From positions 1 through 15,982 of the forward strand of contig JAKLHJ010000011.1 of NCBI GenBank assembly GCA_022710205.1: a stretch of 15,982 nucleotides of DNA, read 5' to 3'. Positions 6,719-13,229 of the stretch are shown piece after piece. The notes below the pieces were generated by a model that saw nothing but the letters and a program-made list of their open reading frames with translations, was not told where the DNA came from and did no database searches. Within the stretch, counting starts at the first letter, position 1. Each line of letters begins with the position of its first letter. The DNA is from Patescibacteria group bacterium (GTDB lineage: Bacteria > Patescibacteriota > Minisyncoccia > Phycocordibacterales > UBA12445). Made by a program: the position numbers and the translations under genes.

Positions 6719-7096
6719 ATGGACATTCTTCTATATTTTTTGCGATATATTATTTGGCACTATACTCGCGCGATAAAAGACCTTTTTATAAATTGGATAA
6801 ATTTTATCTGGTTCACTTTTAATTTCTTTTCCATTTCTCTTCTCCTAAAGACATTCTTTTCACCATGGAAAAGGCTAGGGGAGGCGCGAAAAGGATTTTT
6901 TGATTTCACTTTCATAATCATAGACATCATTATGCGCCTGTTCGGAATGCTCCTACGCTCTATTACGATAATCATCGGCATGGTTTCTGTGTGTGTCGTC
7001 ATCCTCGCAGGCCCGATTGCTCTCGCCGTCTGGATAGTCTGGCCAATCGCCATAATATATTTCTTATCTAAGGGCTTAACTATTTTGATCAAATGA
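6719..7096 (+). CDS. Small integral membrane protein, operon partner of the Clp ATPase
   Basis: A 125-residue protein from the ATG at 6719, chosen because a TATAAT box sits 7 nt upstream. It is rich in aromatic residues at the N-terminus (FLRYIIWHYTRAIKDLFINW), then has a membrane-skimming or first hydrophobic segment (INFIWFTFNFFSISLLLKTFF), a cytosolic-type loop SPWKRLGEARKGF, and two to three more hydrophobic segments ending in VWPIAIIYFLSKGLTILIK. I do not recognise a family. Its stop codon overlaps the Clp gene start (ATGA), so the two are co-transcribed and translationally coupled. Since the Clp protein also begins with membrane segments, this protein may form a complex with it or help anchor it; that is inference. 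Confidence 0.7.
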   Translation: MDILLYFLRYIIWHYTRAIKDLFINWINFIWFTFNFFSISLLLKTFFSPWKRLGEARKGFFDFTFIIIDIIMRLFGMLLRSITIIIGMVSVCVVILAGPIALAVWIVWPIAIIYFLSKGLTILIK

Positions 7097-9483
7097 TAAA
7101 AACAAACCCAAATACAGTAAGGCGAGCCTCCTTCTCTGGAATTCTGGGGCTAGAAAAAATATTTCCGCACAAAACAAGACGAAAGGTTTATCTCTTTCTA
7201 AGAAACATAACTATCGTCATCGGTCTTTTGTATTTGGCGCTTATATTTGCCGGGGGGAATGAATCGGTTACCCTTAAGACCCTCGGCGTATTTATGGTAT
7301 TTTTGGGCGTCGCGATGGCCCTATTTTCATTCGAGGCCTTTTTTGCTTCATATTATGGCGGCAACGAATCCAAGGTTCTATCCGGTCAAATAATTATTTC
7401 TTCCAAAGAAAATCTTTTGAAATCATTCGCGCGTTCCCCATTCGGCCTTAAAGTAATCCTACGAACAGAAATACCTATTGAAATATTCTCAGAACTTTTT
7501 AATAAAAATGAGGGCGAAAACGAATTTTTAGATATTGCAAAAGGTGACTCTCCCGGAGATATACTGAATGCGAAAGAACTTGCCTTGGCCATTTTTGACA
7601 AAGACCAAGACCTTAAAAAACTTCTCGCGTCATATGGTATAGATAAAAAAATATTTGAAGACATTTTAGATTGGGCGATTGTTGATTTAGAAAAAGAATA
7701 CCGAAGGGAGCTCTGGTGGTGGCCTGAATATCTGATAAAAATTCCGGGGATTGGGAAAGACTGGAATTTCGGCCGCCTATTTTATCTCGTCAAATACGGA
7801 AAGGACCTTACCCCTGAAGCCACCTCACCAAGTATTGATTTTGACATAAAAGAGTTTGGAGTAGAGGTTAAACAGCTTGAAAATATTTTGAGCAAAGGCA
7901 GGGAAGCTAACGCTATGCTTGTCGGTGAACCGGGAGTCGGTGTTCTCGATATGGTTCTTGAGTTTGTAAGGAAGCTAAATAGAGGCAAAATACACCCCGC
8001 CCTCGAGTACAAGAGAGTTTTTTTACTAAACTGGAATATTCTTACAGCCTCCAACAAAGACAAAAACAGCCTCGAGAGGGAACTTATAAACACCCTTAAC
8101 GAAGCACTAGGCGCAGGGAACATTATCCTGGTCATAGATGACCTTCCGGGATTTATGGCCTCTGCAGACGCCCTTGGGGTGAACGTGCAGAGCATTTTGG
8201 ACCCTTATCTGGCTTCCCTCCTCCAAATACTCGCTACGAGCGACAACGGCAAATTCCACAAAGTGATCGAGAAAAATCCCGACCTCATGAGACGTTTCGA
8301 CAAAATAAACATAGAAGAGACCGACGAAGCAAAGACAATAGAAATAATAGAAAATACCGTCAGAAAAATAGAAAAAACAAAGGGGCTATTTTTCTCTTAT
8401 CCTGCAATAAAAGAAATTGTGACCGGCGCAAATCAATATTTCCCCGGCACAGTTATGCCTGATGGCGCGATAGACCTCCTGTTTGAAATAATCAGTTCTT
8501 CACTTAGAACAAACGACTATATATCCAGAAACGATGTGCTGAATTTCATAGAAATGAAAACGAAGATTCCTCTTGGCAAAATGGAGGCGACCGAAAAAGA
8601 AAAACTTCTTCACCTTGAGCCAATCCTTCATGAAAGAATTGTCGGACAAGAAGAGGCCATATCTGTTATTAGTAATGCAATGAGAAGAACGAGAGCGGAT
8701 ATTAGAAACTCAAAGAAGCCTATCGGCACATTCCTATTCCTCGGACCGACAGGTGTAGGAAAGACGGAAACAGCAAAGGCGCTAGCCTCGGTATTTTTCG
8801 GTGATGAACGATTTATGCTTAGGTTAGATATGACCGAGTATCAAAAAGCCGATTCTCTGCAAAGACTCATAGGTTCATTTGAAAGCGGTAAACCCGGAGT
8901 CCTCTCGGCAATGCTTCGCGAAAATCCTTATGGCGTGTTGCTTCTAGACGAGTTTGAAAAAGCCGAGAAAGACGTGCAAAACCTCTTTCTTCAGATACTC
9001 GACGAGGGCTTTTTCTCAGACATGGACGGCAAAAAGGTAAGTCTTAGGAACGTAATAATCATCGCTACATCAAACGCGGCATCCGACTACATATTCCAGC
9101 TGGTGAAAGGGGGCAAAGATCCTGTTGGCTTGAAAGACGATGTTGTCCAAAAAATAGTGGACAATGGCATCTTCAAACCGGAACTCCTGAACCGTTTTGA
9201 TGCGTCAGTGATATTTCATCCGCTAGATAAGTCCGAACTATTCCAGATAGCCAAATTGATGCTCATTAAGCTTAAGAAAAGGCTCGCGGAAAAGGGGATT
9301 GAGTTTGTGGTGACCGACGAGCTGGCTATGGCCGTAGCTACCGAGGGCGCGAACGACATATTCGGCGCAAGACCGATGAATAGATATATTCAAGACAAAA
9401 TAGAGCAATTTATAGCCAAAAAGATGATAGCAGGGGAGCTGGCAGGCGGAAGCAAACTAGAAATAAACCCGAAGGAGTTATAA
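7093..9483 (+). CDS. Membrane-anchored ClpC-like AAA+ ATPase with degenerate first ATPase module
   Basis: A 796-residue double-AAA+ protein of the ClpA/ClpC/ClpB group, which unfold proteins, often for ClpP. Unusually it starts with two hydrophobic segments (about 33-53 and 63-82), predicting a membrane anchor. A short Clp_N-like helical part (about 155-200) and a tryptophan-rich linker (RRELWWWPEYL) follow. In D1 the Walker A is GEPGVGVL (278-285), with valine at the nucleotide-binding lysine, and Walker B ends IDD (348-350), so this module likely does not hydrolyse ATP. D2 is intact: Walker A GPTGVGKT (551-558), Walker B LLLDE (616-620), sensor 1 ATSN (658-661), arginine finger R701, sensor 2 GAR (758-760). 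A VGL at 678-680 lies where ClpP-binding loops occur, a weak hint. No ClpB-type coiled-coil M-domain is obvious. Second gene of a two-gene operon. Confidence 0.9.
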   Translation: MIKTNPNTVRRASFSGILGLEKIFPHKTRRKVYLFLRNITIVIGLLYLALIFAGGNESVTLKTLGVFMVFLGVAMALFSFEAFFASYYGGNESKVLSGQIIISSKENLLKSFARSPFGLKVILRTEIPIEIFSELFNKNEGENEFLDIAKGDSPGDILNAKELALAIFDKDQDLKKLLASYGIDKKIFEDILDWAIVDLEKEYRRELWWWPEYLIKIPGIGKDWNFGRLFYLVKYGKDLTPEATSPSIDFDIKEFGVEVKQLENILSKGREANAMLVGEPGVGVLDMVLEFVRKLNRGKIHPALEYKRVFLLNWNILTASNKDKNSLERELINTLNEALGAGNIILVIDDLPGFMASADALGVNVQSILDPYLASLLQILATSDNGKFHKVIEKNPDLMRRFDKINIEETDEAKTIEIIENTVRKIEKTKGLFFSYPAIKEIVTGANQYFPGTVMPDGAIDLLFEIISSSLRTNDYISRNDVLNFIEMKTKIPLGKMEATEKEKLLHLEPILHERIVGQEEAISVISNAMRRTRADIRNSKKPIGTFLFLGPTGVGKTETAKALASVFFGDERFMLRLDMTEYQKADSLQRLIGSFESGKPGVLSAMLRENPYGVLLLDEFEKAEKDVQNLFLQILDEGFFSDMDGKKVSLRNVIIIATSNAASDYIFQLVKGGKDPVGLKDDVVQKIVDNGIFKPELLNRFDASVIFHPLDKSELFQIAKLMLIKLKKRLAEKGIEFVVTDELAMAVATEGANDIFGARPMNRYIQDKIEQFIAKKMIAGELAGGSKLEINPKEL

Positions 9484-9503
9484 AAACGACCAAAATAAAG
9501 ATC

Positions 9504-9524
9504 CCGCCGAAAAGCGGAATTTTT
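9504..9524 (+). terminator. Weak terminator-like hairpin after the Clp gene
   Basis: CCGC (9504-9507) and GCGG (9514-9517) pair around a 6-nt loop and are followed by AA and TTTTT. The stem is only 4 bp, so it may be partial; a stronger hairpin follows at 9598. Confidence 0.4.
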
Positions 9525-9597
9525 GTGGCTGTTGTAAGGGCAGTTTCAGGAATATATAGGCAGATGGATCTTCCTCTGGTAGGAAGACTGCTGGCAG
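9525..9597 (+). other. Structured non-coding stretch before the 9598 terminator
   Basis: A perfect 7-bp hairpin TCTTCCT (9569-9575)/AGGAAGA (9581-9587) is extended by GCAG/CTGC with a 5-nt bulge, just ahead of a strong terminator. This could be the 3' end of the Clp transcript or a small RNA. No promoter is visible between the Clp stop and here, and the short open frame across it has no ribosome site, so I do not call a gene. Confidence 0.25.
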
Positions 9598-9619
9598 GCC
9601 CCGAACACCGGGGCTTTTT
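9598..9619 (+). terminator. Rho-independent terminator
   Basis: GCCCCG (9598-9603) and CGGGGC (9609-9614) pair around a 5-nt loop and are followed by TTTTTG. It closes the Clp operon or a small RNA. Confidence 0.8.
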
Positions 9620-9632
9620 GTTTATTAAAACA

Positions 9633-9655
9633 AAAATCGCCCAAAGGCGATTTTG
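9633..9655. terminator. Bidirectional stem-loop terminator
   Basis: AAAATCGCC (9634-9642) pairs with GGCGATTTT (9646-9654) around a 3-nt loop, with A and T flanks on both sides. It separates the plus-strand Clp operon from the minus-strand accessory genes. Confidence 0.6.
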
Positions 9656-9660
9656 TGTTT

Positions 9661-9727
9661 ATGACCCTACGGGGATGGAATTGGAACCCTGTGGTGAGAA
9701 ATATGAGGGAAATTTGGAGGTTTAGGT
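9661..9727 (-). repeat. Dispersed intergenic repeat, copy 1 (resembles tRNA-Glu 3' half)
   Basis: Read on the minus strand, this stretch contains TTTCTCACCACAGGGTTCC and then ATCCCCGTAGGGTCAT. It aligns with 11634-11698 on the plus strand: 28 of 34 bases over the last part by eye. The end also matches the tRNA-Glu T-arm/acceptor end (ATCCCCGTAAGGTCA) with one mismatch. It lies immediately downstream of the terminator of the gene at 9775. Confidence 0.5.
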
Positions 9728-9760
9728 AAAAGAAAAGCCCCCATCTTGATAGATGGGGGC
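9728..9760 (-). terminator. Rho-independent terminator of the cysteine-rich gene
   Basis: GCCCCCATCT (9737-9746) pairs with AGATGGGGGC (9751-9760). On the minus strand the stem is followed by TTTTCTTTT. The stop codon of the gene at 9775 is 15 bp away. Confidence 0.85.
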
Positions 9761-9774
9761 AATTGCGTTGCAAA

Positions 9775-10455
9775 TTATTTATTTCGCTTAGCTAAATGTT
9801 TGTTCAGTTCGAAACCCTCTCCGGTCCAATAACCAAGAGGATGACTTTCGGCGCCCGGGCAACATGCGAAGCGCAAACAGCTGATGGACTTGTCGCCAAT
9901 CATCGTCGCGAATTCTTTTCTAAAACGTTCGTGGAGGCGACCATCAACCAATATAACTCCGTTACCCGGCTCAATGCCAATGCCACAGAGACAACAGCGG
10001 ATCACTTGTCTTTTAGTATTGTTAAAATAGCACCGCGGGCATTCACAGTCGTCGACAGTCTTCTGCCCGTTGACATTATTGGTTTCCCCGACGTCGAACT
10101 GTGTAATTCTACCGTGGAAATTGAGCTCGGCCTTCTCGGGACCCATGTGGCCGCACTTCGTAAACTTTACTGTTGCCTTGGTTAGAGGTTTATAGCGCAT
10201 TGGTACGTCGAAATAATCTTTCGGATTTTCCTTCTGTGATTTGAGCCTCGCCATAAAGACACATTTGCCCTTACGATGCAGGCCAACGATCTTATAATTT
10301 CCGTCCCTGTTAAGATTGTTATGGGCTTCTTCTTCTGATAGACCCCAGAAGTCGGCGACATTTTTGCCGGCAGATTTTATTTGAATCTTATACAGACCTT
10401 TATACCGACCCTTTTCCACGTAACCTTGTTCAACCTTAAAATACTTGGTACTCAT
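9775..10455 (-). CDS. Cysteine-rich, probably zinc-binding protein of unknown function
   Basis: A 226-residue protein. The open frame extends upstream into the tRNA-Glu gene, but the ATG at 10455 is preceded by a perfect GGAGGTG 6 nt away, so I start there. The N-terminal third is lysine-rich and looks like a small alpha/beta domain (YKIQIKSAGKNVADFWGLSEEEA). The C-terminal half has grouped cysteines: KCGH (100-103), CECPRC (137-142), RCCLCG (153-158), then LHERF, then CLRFACCPG (193-201). The spacing suggests two treble-clef or zinc-ribbon sites, one from CGH plus CPRC and one from CCLCG plus the later cluster. I do not recognise a family. It is cytoplasmic, monocistronic, and lies just downstream of tRNA-Glu on the same strand, a common position for acquired genes. 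Confidence 0.75.
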   Translation of the reverse strand: MSTKYFKVEQGYVEKGRYKGLYKIQIKSAGKNVADFWGLSEEEAHNNLNRDGNYKIVGLHRKGKCVFMARLKSQKENPKDYFDVPMRYKPLTKATVKFTKCGHMGPEKAELNFHGRITQFDVGETNNVNGQKTVDDCECPRCYFNNTKRQVIRCCLCGIGIEPGNGVILVDGRLHERFRKEFATMIGDKSISCLRFACCPGAESHPLGYWTGEGFELNKHLAKRNK

Positions 10456-10530
10456 AGGCAACACCTCCGATTTTATTAAGGAACCTAAATCTGAGTCGTA
10501 TACTACTGATTTTTTATAGATTGTAAAGTG

Positions 10531-10602
10531 TGACCTTACGGGGATTCGAACCCCGATTTCCACCGTGAGAGGGTGATGTCCTAACCATTAGACGATAAGG
10601 CC
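10531..10602 (-). tRNA. tRNA-Glu, anticodon CTC
   Basis: A 72-nt cloverleaf on the minus strand. The acceptor GGCCTTA pairs with TAAGGTC (one G-T), with discriminator A. The D-arm contains TCTAATGGTTAGGAC, the anticodon stem TCACC/GGTGG encloses loop CTCTCAC, giving anticodon CTC for GAG codons, and the T-arm is CGGGG TTCGAAT CCCCG. The CCA end is not encoded (CAC follows). A TATTATATA stretch about 20-30 bp upstream is a possible -10 region. The gene at 9775 begins 75 bp downstream. Confidence 0.95.
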
Positions 10603-10653
10603 AATGTTTGAATTTTTACTGCCCGTATATAATAAACCATCTTTTTCATAAAG

Positions 10654-10684
10654 TAAAGAAAAAGCGTCTGGGTGAACCAGACGC
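10654..10684 (-). terminator. Rho-independent terminator of the histidine phosphatase gene
   Basis: GCGTCTGG (10664-10671) and CCAGACGC (10677-10684) pair around a 5-nt loop. On the minus strand the stem is followed by TTTTTCTTT. Confidence 0.85.
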
Positions 10685-10723
10685 CTGCGTGTTTGCGGCT
10701 CTATAAAATAATCAAATTAATTC

Positions 10724-11557
10724 CTATTTTGTGTTTCTATTCTTTTCCGCCTCCAAAAGCAGTTCTTCGTTCGAGTATTTCTTTCTCTCGATTTTCGAGA
10801 AGTCGTCTTCAAGATTTCCGCCACCAGCCGGCCGAATCATCCTGACCCAATCAAATCTATCAGACAATTCTTGCTTGTTATTAAAAGGATTTTCTCTTGT
10901 GTAATGAATAATAGAGCAATTAGGCGTTTGCGACCATTCTTCTGTTGCTCTCATCAATTCATTGCTTTTTTGAAGAGACATTCTTTCTAAAATAATTCTG
11001 AAGGCCCTCATTACGTGGCCGTGACAAACTATAATGACATCCTTTCCGCCGCACTCTCTTGCCAGGGTATCGAGGACAATTTTAATTCTTTGGCATAAAT
11101 CGGAAATACTTTCTCCTTGGGGCGGGCGAAATAGAAATGGCTGTTCATCGTGAAATTTTTGCTGGTCTGTATAGCTCAGATTTCTTTCTGAGGGTTTTAT
11201 GGTTCCAAATAATCCACCATCCCTCTCTCTGAGATTGAAATCCATCATCCAGCTTGCATTATCGATTTCCAAATAGGCCGCCGTCTGCATTGCCCGTATA
11301 TTATTAGAGACGAGCATTCGATCAAACATAATGAATTTATTTTTTCTTAACCATTCTCCGGCTTTTTTTGCTTGTTCAATACCCAATTTCGTGAGCTGAT
11401 ATTGAGATTCATGAAGAGCCATGAATTCATCCGAAAAATAAGATTCGTCACCCGTGTCCTTAACTCGTTTTCTTACAAAATTTCCCTCAGATTGGCCGTG
11501 CCGAACGAGAAACAGGTTTTTAGGCATCTTCGTCTTGTTTGCGGTTAATTTTGACAT
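10724..11557 (-). CDS. Histidine phosphatase (phosphoglycerate mutase-like) family protein
   Basis: A 277-residue member of the histidine phosphatase branch 1 superfamily, which uses a phospho-histidine intermediate to remove or move phosphate groups. The catalytic parts are visible: LVRHGQSEGN with nucleophile His20 and Arg19, an arginine at 88 in SNNIRAMQTA, the acid/base Glu111 in LRERDGGLFG, and the second histidine H179 in IIVCHGHVMRAF. The start is supported by AAGGAGGGG about 7 nt before the ATG; an internal ATG at codon 11 would also keep the domain. The C-terminal 60 residues are an extra charged tail. Substrate is not predictable: the ERDGG/FG segment and PPQGES resemble broad-specificity phosphatases rather than glycolytic mutases. 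Monocistronic, with its own terminator. Confidence 0.88.
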   Translation of the reverse strand: MSKLTANKTKMPKNLFLVRHGQSEGNFVRKRVKDTGDESYFSDEFMALHESQYQLTKLGIEQAKKAGEWLRKNKFIMFDRMLVSNNIRAMQTAAYLEIDNASWMMDFNLRERDGGLFGTIKPSERNLSYTDQQKFHDEQPFLFRPPQGESISDLCQRIKIVLDTLARECGGKDVIIVCHGHVMRAFRIILERMSLQKSNELMRATEEWSQTPNCSIIHYTRENPFNNKQELSDRFDWVRMIRPAGGGNLEDDFSKIERKKYSNEELLLEAEKNRNTK

Positions 11558-11633
11558 CGGAGCCCCTCCTTTTATTTTTCAAAGTATCAAAAACTCAACT
11601 CAAGATATCAAATACCCAATAATTTTTCAACGG

Positions 11634-11698
11634 AACCTCAAAATTTTCCCCCAAAAACTCAGCACCACAAAGTTCTCATTCCGTCCCCGCAGGGTCAT
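11634..11698 (+). repeat. Dispersed intergenic repeat, copy 2
   Basis: Plus-strand copy of the 9661-9727 element: AACCTCAAAATTTTCCCC, then CTCAGCACCACAAAGTTC and GTCCCCGCAGGGTCAT. It sits between the histidine phosphatase start and the terminator of the radical SAM gene. Nothing else is seen in 11575-11633. Confidence 0.5.
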
Positions 11699-11701
11699 CG
11701 G

Positions 11702-11736
11702 ATTATAAAAATGAAAACCGCCATTTCTGGCGGTTT
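11702..11736 (-). terminator. Terminator of the radical SAM gene
   Basis: AAACCGCCA (11715-11723) pairs with TGGCGGTTT (11728-11736) around TTTC. On the minus strand it is followed by TCATTTTTATAATC. Because T-rich flanks are limited on the plus side, it acts mainly for the minus strand. Confidence 0.75.
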
Positions 11737-11794
11737 GATGTTGTCAGCTACCCATTTTCTGTTTTGTGCAAGGATAATAGTCTGATCAACGAGT

Positions 11795-12535
11795 TCAGAC
11801 CGACTTCATTCGCTCCCTTGTCGCGAAGTATTCACGCAGGCAGTTACCGCAGTTTTTACAGCCGGTACTCCCTTTGTCTCCTTCAATCTTGCCGCAGGAG
11901 TGCACAAGAGGATTGTCCTCGAACATCTTCATGATTCCGCGCCACGCTTCCGTGGTGATAGCACGATATTCGTTCAAGGTCCTCTTGCGGAGGATGTAAT
12001 TCTTTTCCTCGCACGCAGGGATGCCTGTCTTATAATAAGCCAAGAAAGTCAGGACGACCGGCACCTTGCGAGAGGTGTAATGTTCCACGACATACTTCAC
12101 GAGGTCCAAATTCCACGTATTCACGCGCACCCTTACGAACATGAGATTCGTCGGTGGAACCTCGAGTTCATGAAAACGGGAGTGCGTCATGTGTCCGGGA
12201 TTGACCGTGAGGACTACCGGAGCGTTGAACCCCGCAAGATCGCGAGGAATGGACGTGTTGTAGAACTTGTCCGCATATTGCTCAGTGTTTTTCAAAACGA
12301 GCTCGCGATTGTTGTTACTGTCGTTGCCATCATTCACGCGGATAACGTGACCTCGAGACATCTTAAGCGAAGGCATGTTGGGCAGATTTTCGTCCAATGG
12401 CTCAAGGAACGATCTCCCTGACTGGAAGAAGCAATCCGCGCAGCCGACAGGACAAACGCCCTTCTGAGGAATACAGCACAAGATACCGCTTCCCTTAGTC
12501 TTCGGGTTCTCGATGTAGTTTTTTCCTTTTCCCAT
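11795..12535 (-). CDS. Radical SAM protein with C-terminal cysteine cluster (SPASM-like)
   Basis: A radical S-adenosylmethionine enzyme candidate: the canonical CxxxCxxC motif for the SAM-binding [4Fe-4S] cluster is CPVGCADC, at residues 28-35 from the chosen start. Alternating strand-helix segments follow (APVVLTVNPGHMTH, LMFVRVRVNTWNLDLVKYVVEHY, VPVVLTFLAYY), as in a partial TIM barrel. Near the C-terminus C-x11-C-x2-C-x2-C (KNCGNC region, residues 214-232) suggests an auxiliary iron-sulfur cluster. I start at 12535 (246 residues) because GAGGG precedes it; the in-frame ATG at 12556 adds MKGVEGQ, encoded largely by that purine-rich ribosome-site-like stretch. Substrate is unknown. The gene is richer in GC than its neighbours, suggesting separate origin. 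It lies 20-40 bp after the zinc-finger gene and may be co-transcribed with it. Confidence 0.78.
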   Translation of the reverse strand: MGKGKNYIENPKTKGSGILCCIPQKGVCPVGCADCFFQSGRSFLEPLDENLPNMPSLKMSRGHVIRVNDGNDSNNNRELVLKNTEQYADKFYNTSIPRDLAGFNAPVVLTVNPGHMTHSRFHELEVPPTNLMFVRVRVNTWNLDLVKYVVEHYTSRKVPVVLTFLAYYKTGIPACEEKNYILRKRTLNEYRAITTEAWRGIMKMFEDNPLVHSCGKIEGDKGSTGCKNCGNCLREYFATRERMKSV

Positions 12536-12575
12536 CTGTCCCTCAACCCCTTTCATAAGTTCTCAAAGGACAATT

Positions 12576-13128
12576 TTACGTCTCGATTTTTGGTCTATAA
12601 TCCTCACTAATATACGCGACGACTTTTTCGCCTACCTGCTCAAGAGCGTCAATCCCGAATCTTTGTAGCGCTTCAAGTGTAGAGAGAACCTCGTATTTTT
12701 CTGGTTCAAGTTCAAATAGCCTCCCGTGTCTTTCGGGAAAATAATCAATCAGGGTGCGAATCCTCAAATCATATAGATATCTGAGACCCCATTTCGCACA
12801 CCATTTTTCGATCTCTTCTTTAGTAACAATATTATTTGATTCAGCCAGACACGATTTCAAGAATAAGTGGCCCCATGCGTAACCGAACATCGAAAAACAG
12901 GACAGATTCCTTAGATAAATTGAGTGCTTGAAATACGCAATCTTGACCGGGTAGGTGTCTTCGTCTACCACGACGTCGAGAATAACCTCCCATTCTTCGA
13001 CGGGGGCTTCTCTGCACTTCCTGGCACACTCCTCGTGGTAATGTACCAAACAAGAATCATAACGATATTTTTCAACAACCGGTTATGCCCGCCCCTTGGA
13101 TCTCTTTCCAGCAAAAAGGACACCTCAT
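12576..13128 (-). CDS. RING-like zinc-finger protein, apparently frameshifted near codon 16
   Basis: The long frame (12576 up to a TTG at 13049) has no ribosome site and starts in the middle of a zinc finger. Just upstream, an ATG at 13128 has AAAGGGG 8 nt before it and encodes MRCPFCWKEIQGAGIT before a stop at 13072. If one base is removed from CCGG around 13078-13081, the two join into a ~183-residue protein with CxxC...CxxxxHxxC (CPFC ... CLVHYHEEC), then ARKC. This matches prokaryotic RING-like or zinc-ribbon fingers in which CPxC is followed by a CxxxxHxxC. The remaining ~140 residues (EVILDVVVDEDTYPVKIAYF ... GIDALEQVGEKVVAYI) are unfamiliar. Either the gene is recently broken, or one base is wrong, or the UGA is bypassed by +1 frameshifting. 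The shorter 12576-13049 frame is what a simple gene finder would report. Confidence 0.6.
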
Positions 13129-13229
13129 AGGCATACCCCTTTCTTTCAAGGTTCATTTGCTCGGCTCAGGATACAACAAAAATCTTAATTTGCAAAATGA
13201 GCCTTGTCGCTACCCAAACCTCCAGACCC

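Noticed and set aside
7782..8195. 137-residue minus-strand open frame within the Clp gene
   Set aside because: Antisense to a clear AAA+ coding sequence, with no initiation signal.
9525..9725. 66-residue plus-strand open frame after the Clp gene
   Set aside because: It runs through two terminator hairpins and a repeat and has no ribosome site.
9661..9727. Complete tRNA gene
   Set aside because: Only the T-arm/acceptor-like 3' part is recognisable. No matching 5' acceptor strand or D-arm is present.
11900..12421. 173-residue plus-strand open frame
   Set aside because: Lies entirely antisense to the radical SAM gene, which has clear motifs. The long open frame is a by-product of that gene's GC-rich codons.
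13072..13128. UGA recoded as an amino acid (as in Gracilibacteria/Absconditabacteria)
   Set aside because: UGA is used as a normal stop (6719-7096 and the radical SAM gene) and no conserved gene has an in-frame UGA. Reading through this UGA would also stay in the wrong frame.
12841..13156. Two minus-strand frames of 63-70 residues over the zinc-finger gene
   Set aside because: They are alternative frames of the 12576-13128 gene. The CPFC and CLVHYHEEC parts of the finger lie in other frames.
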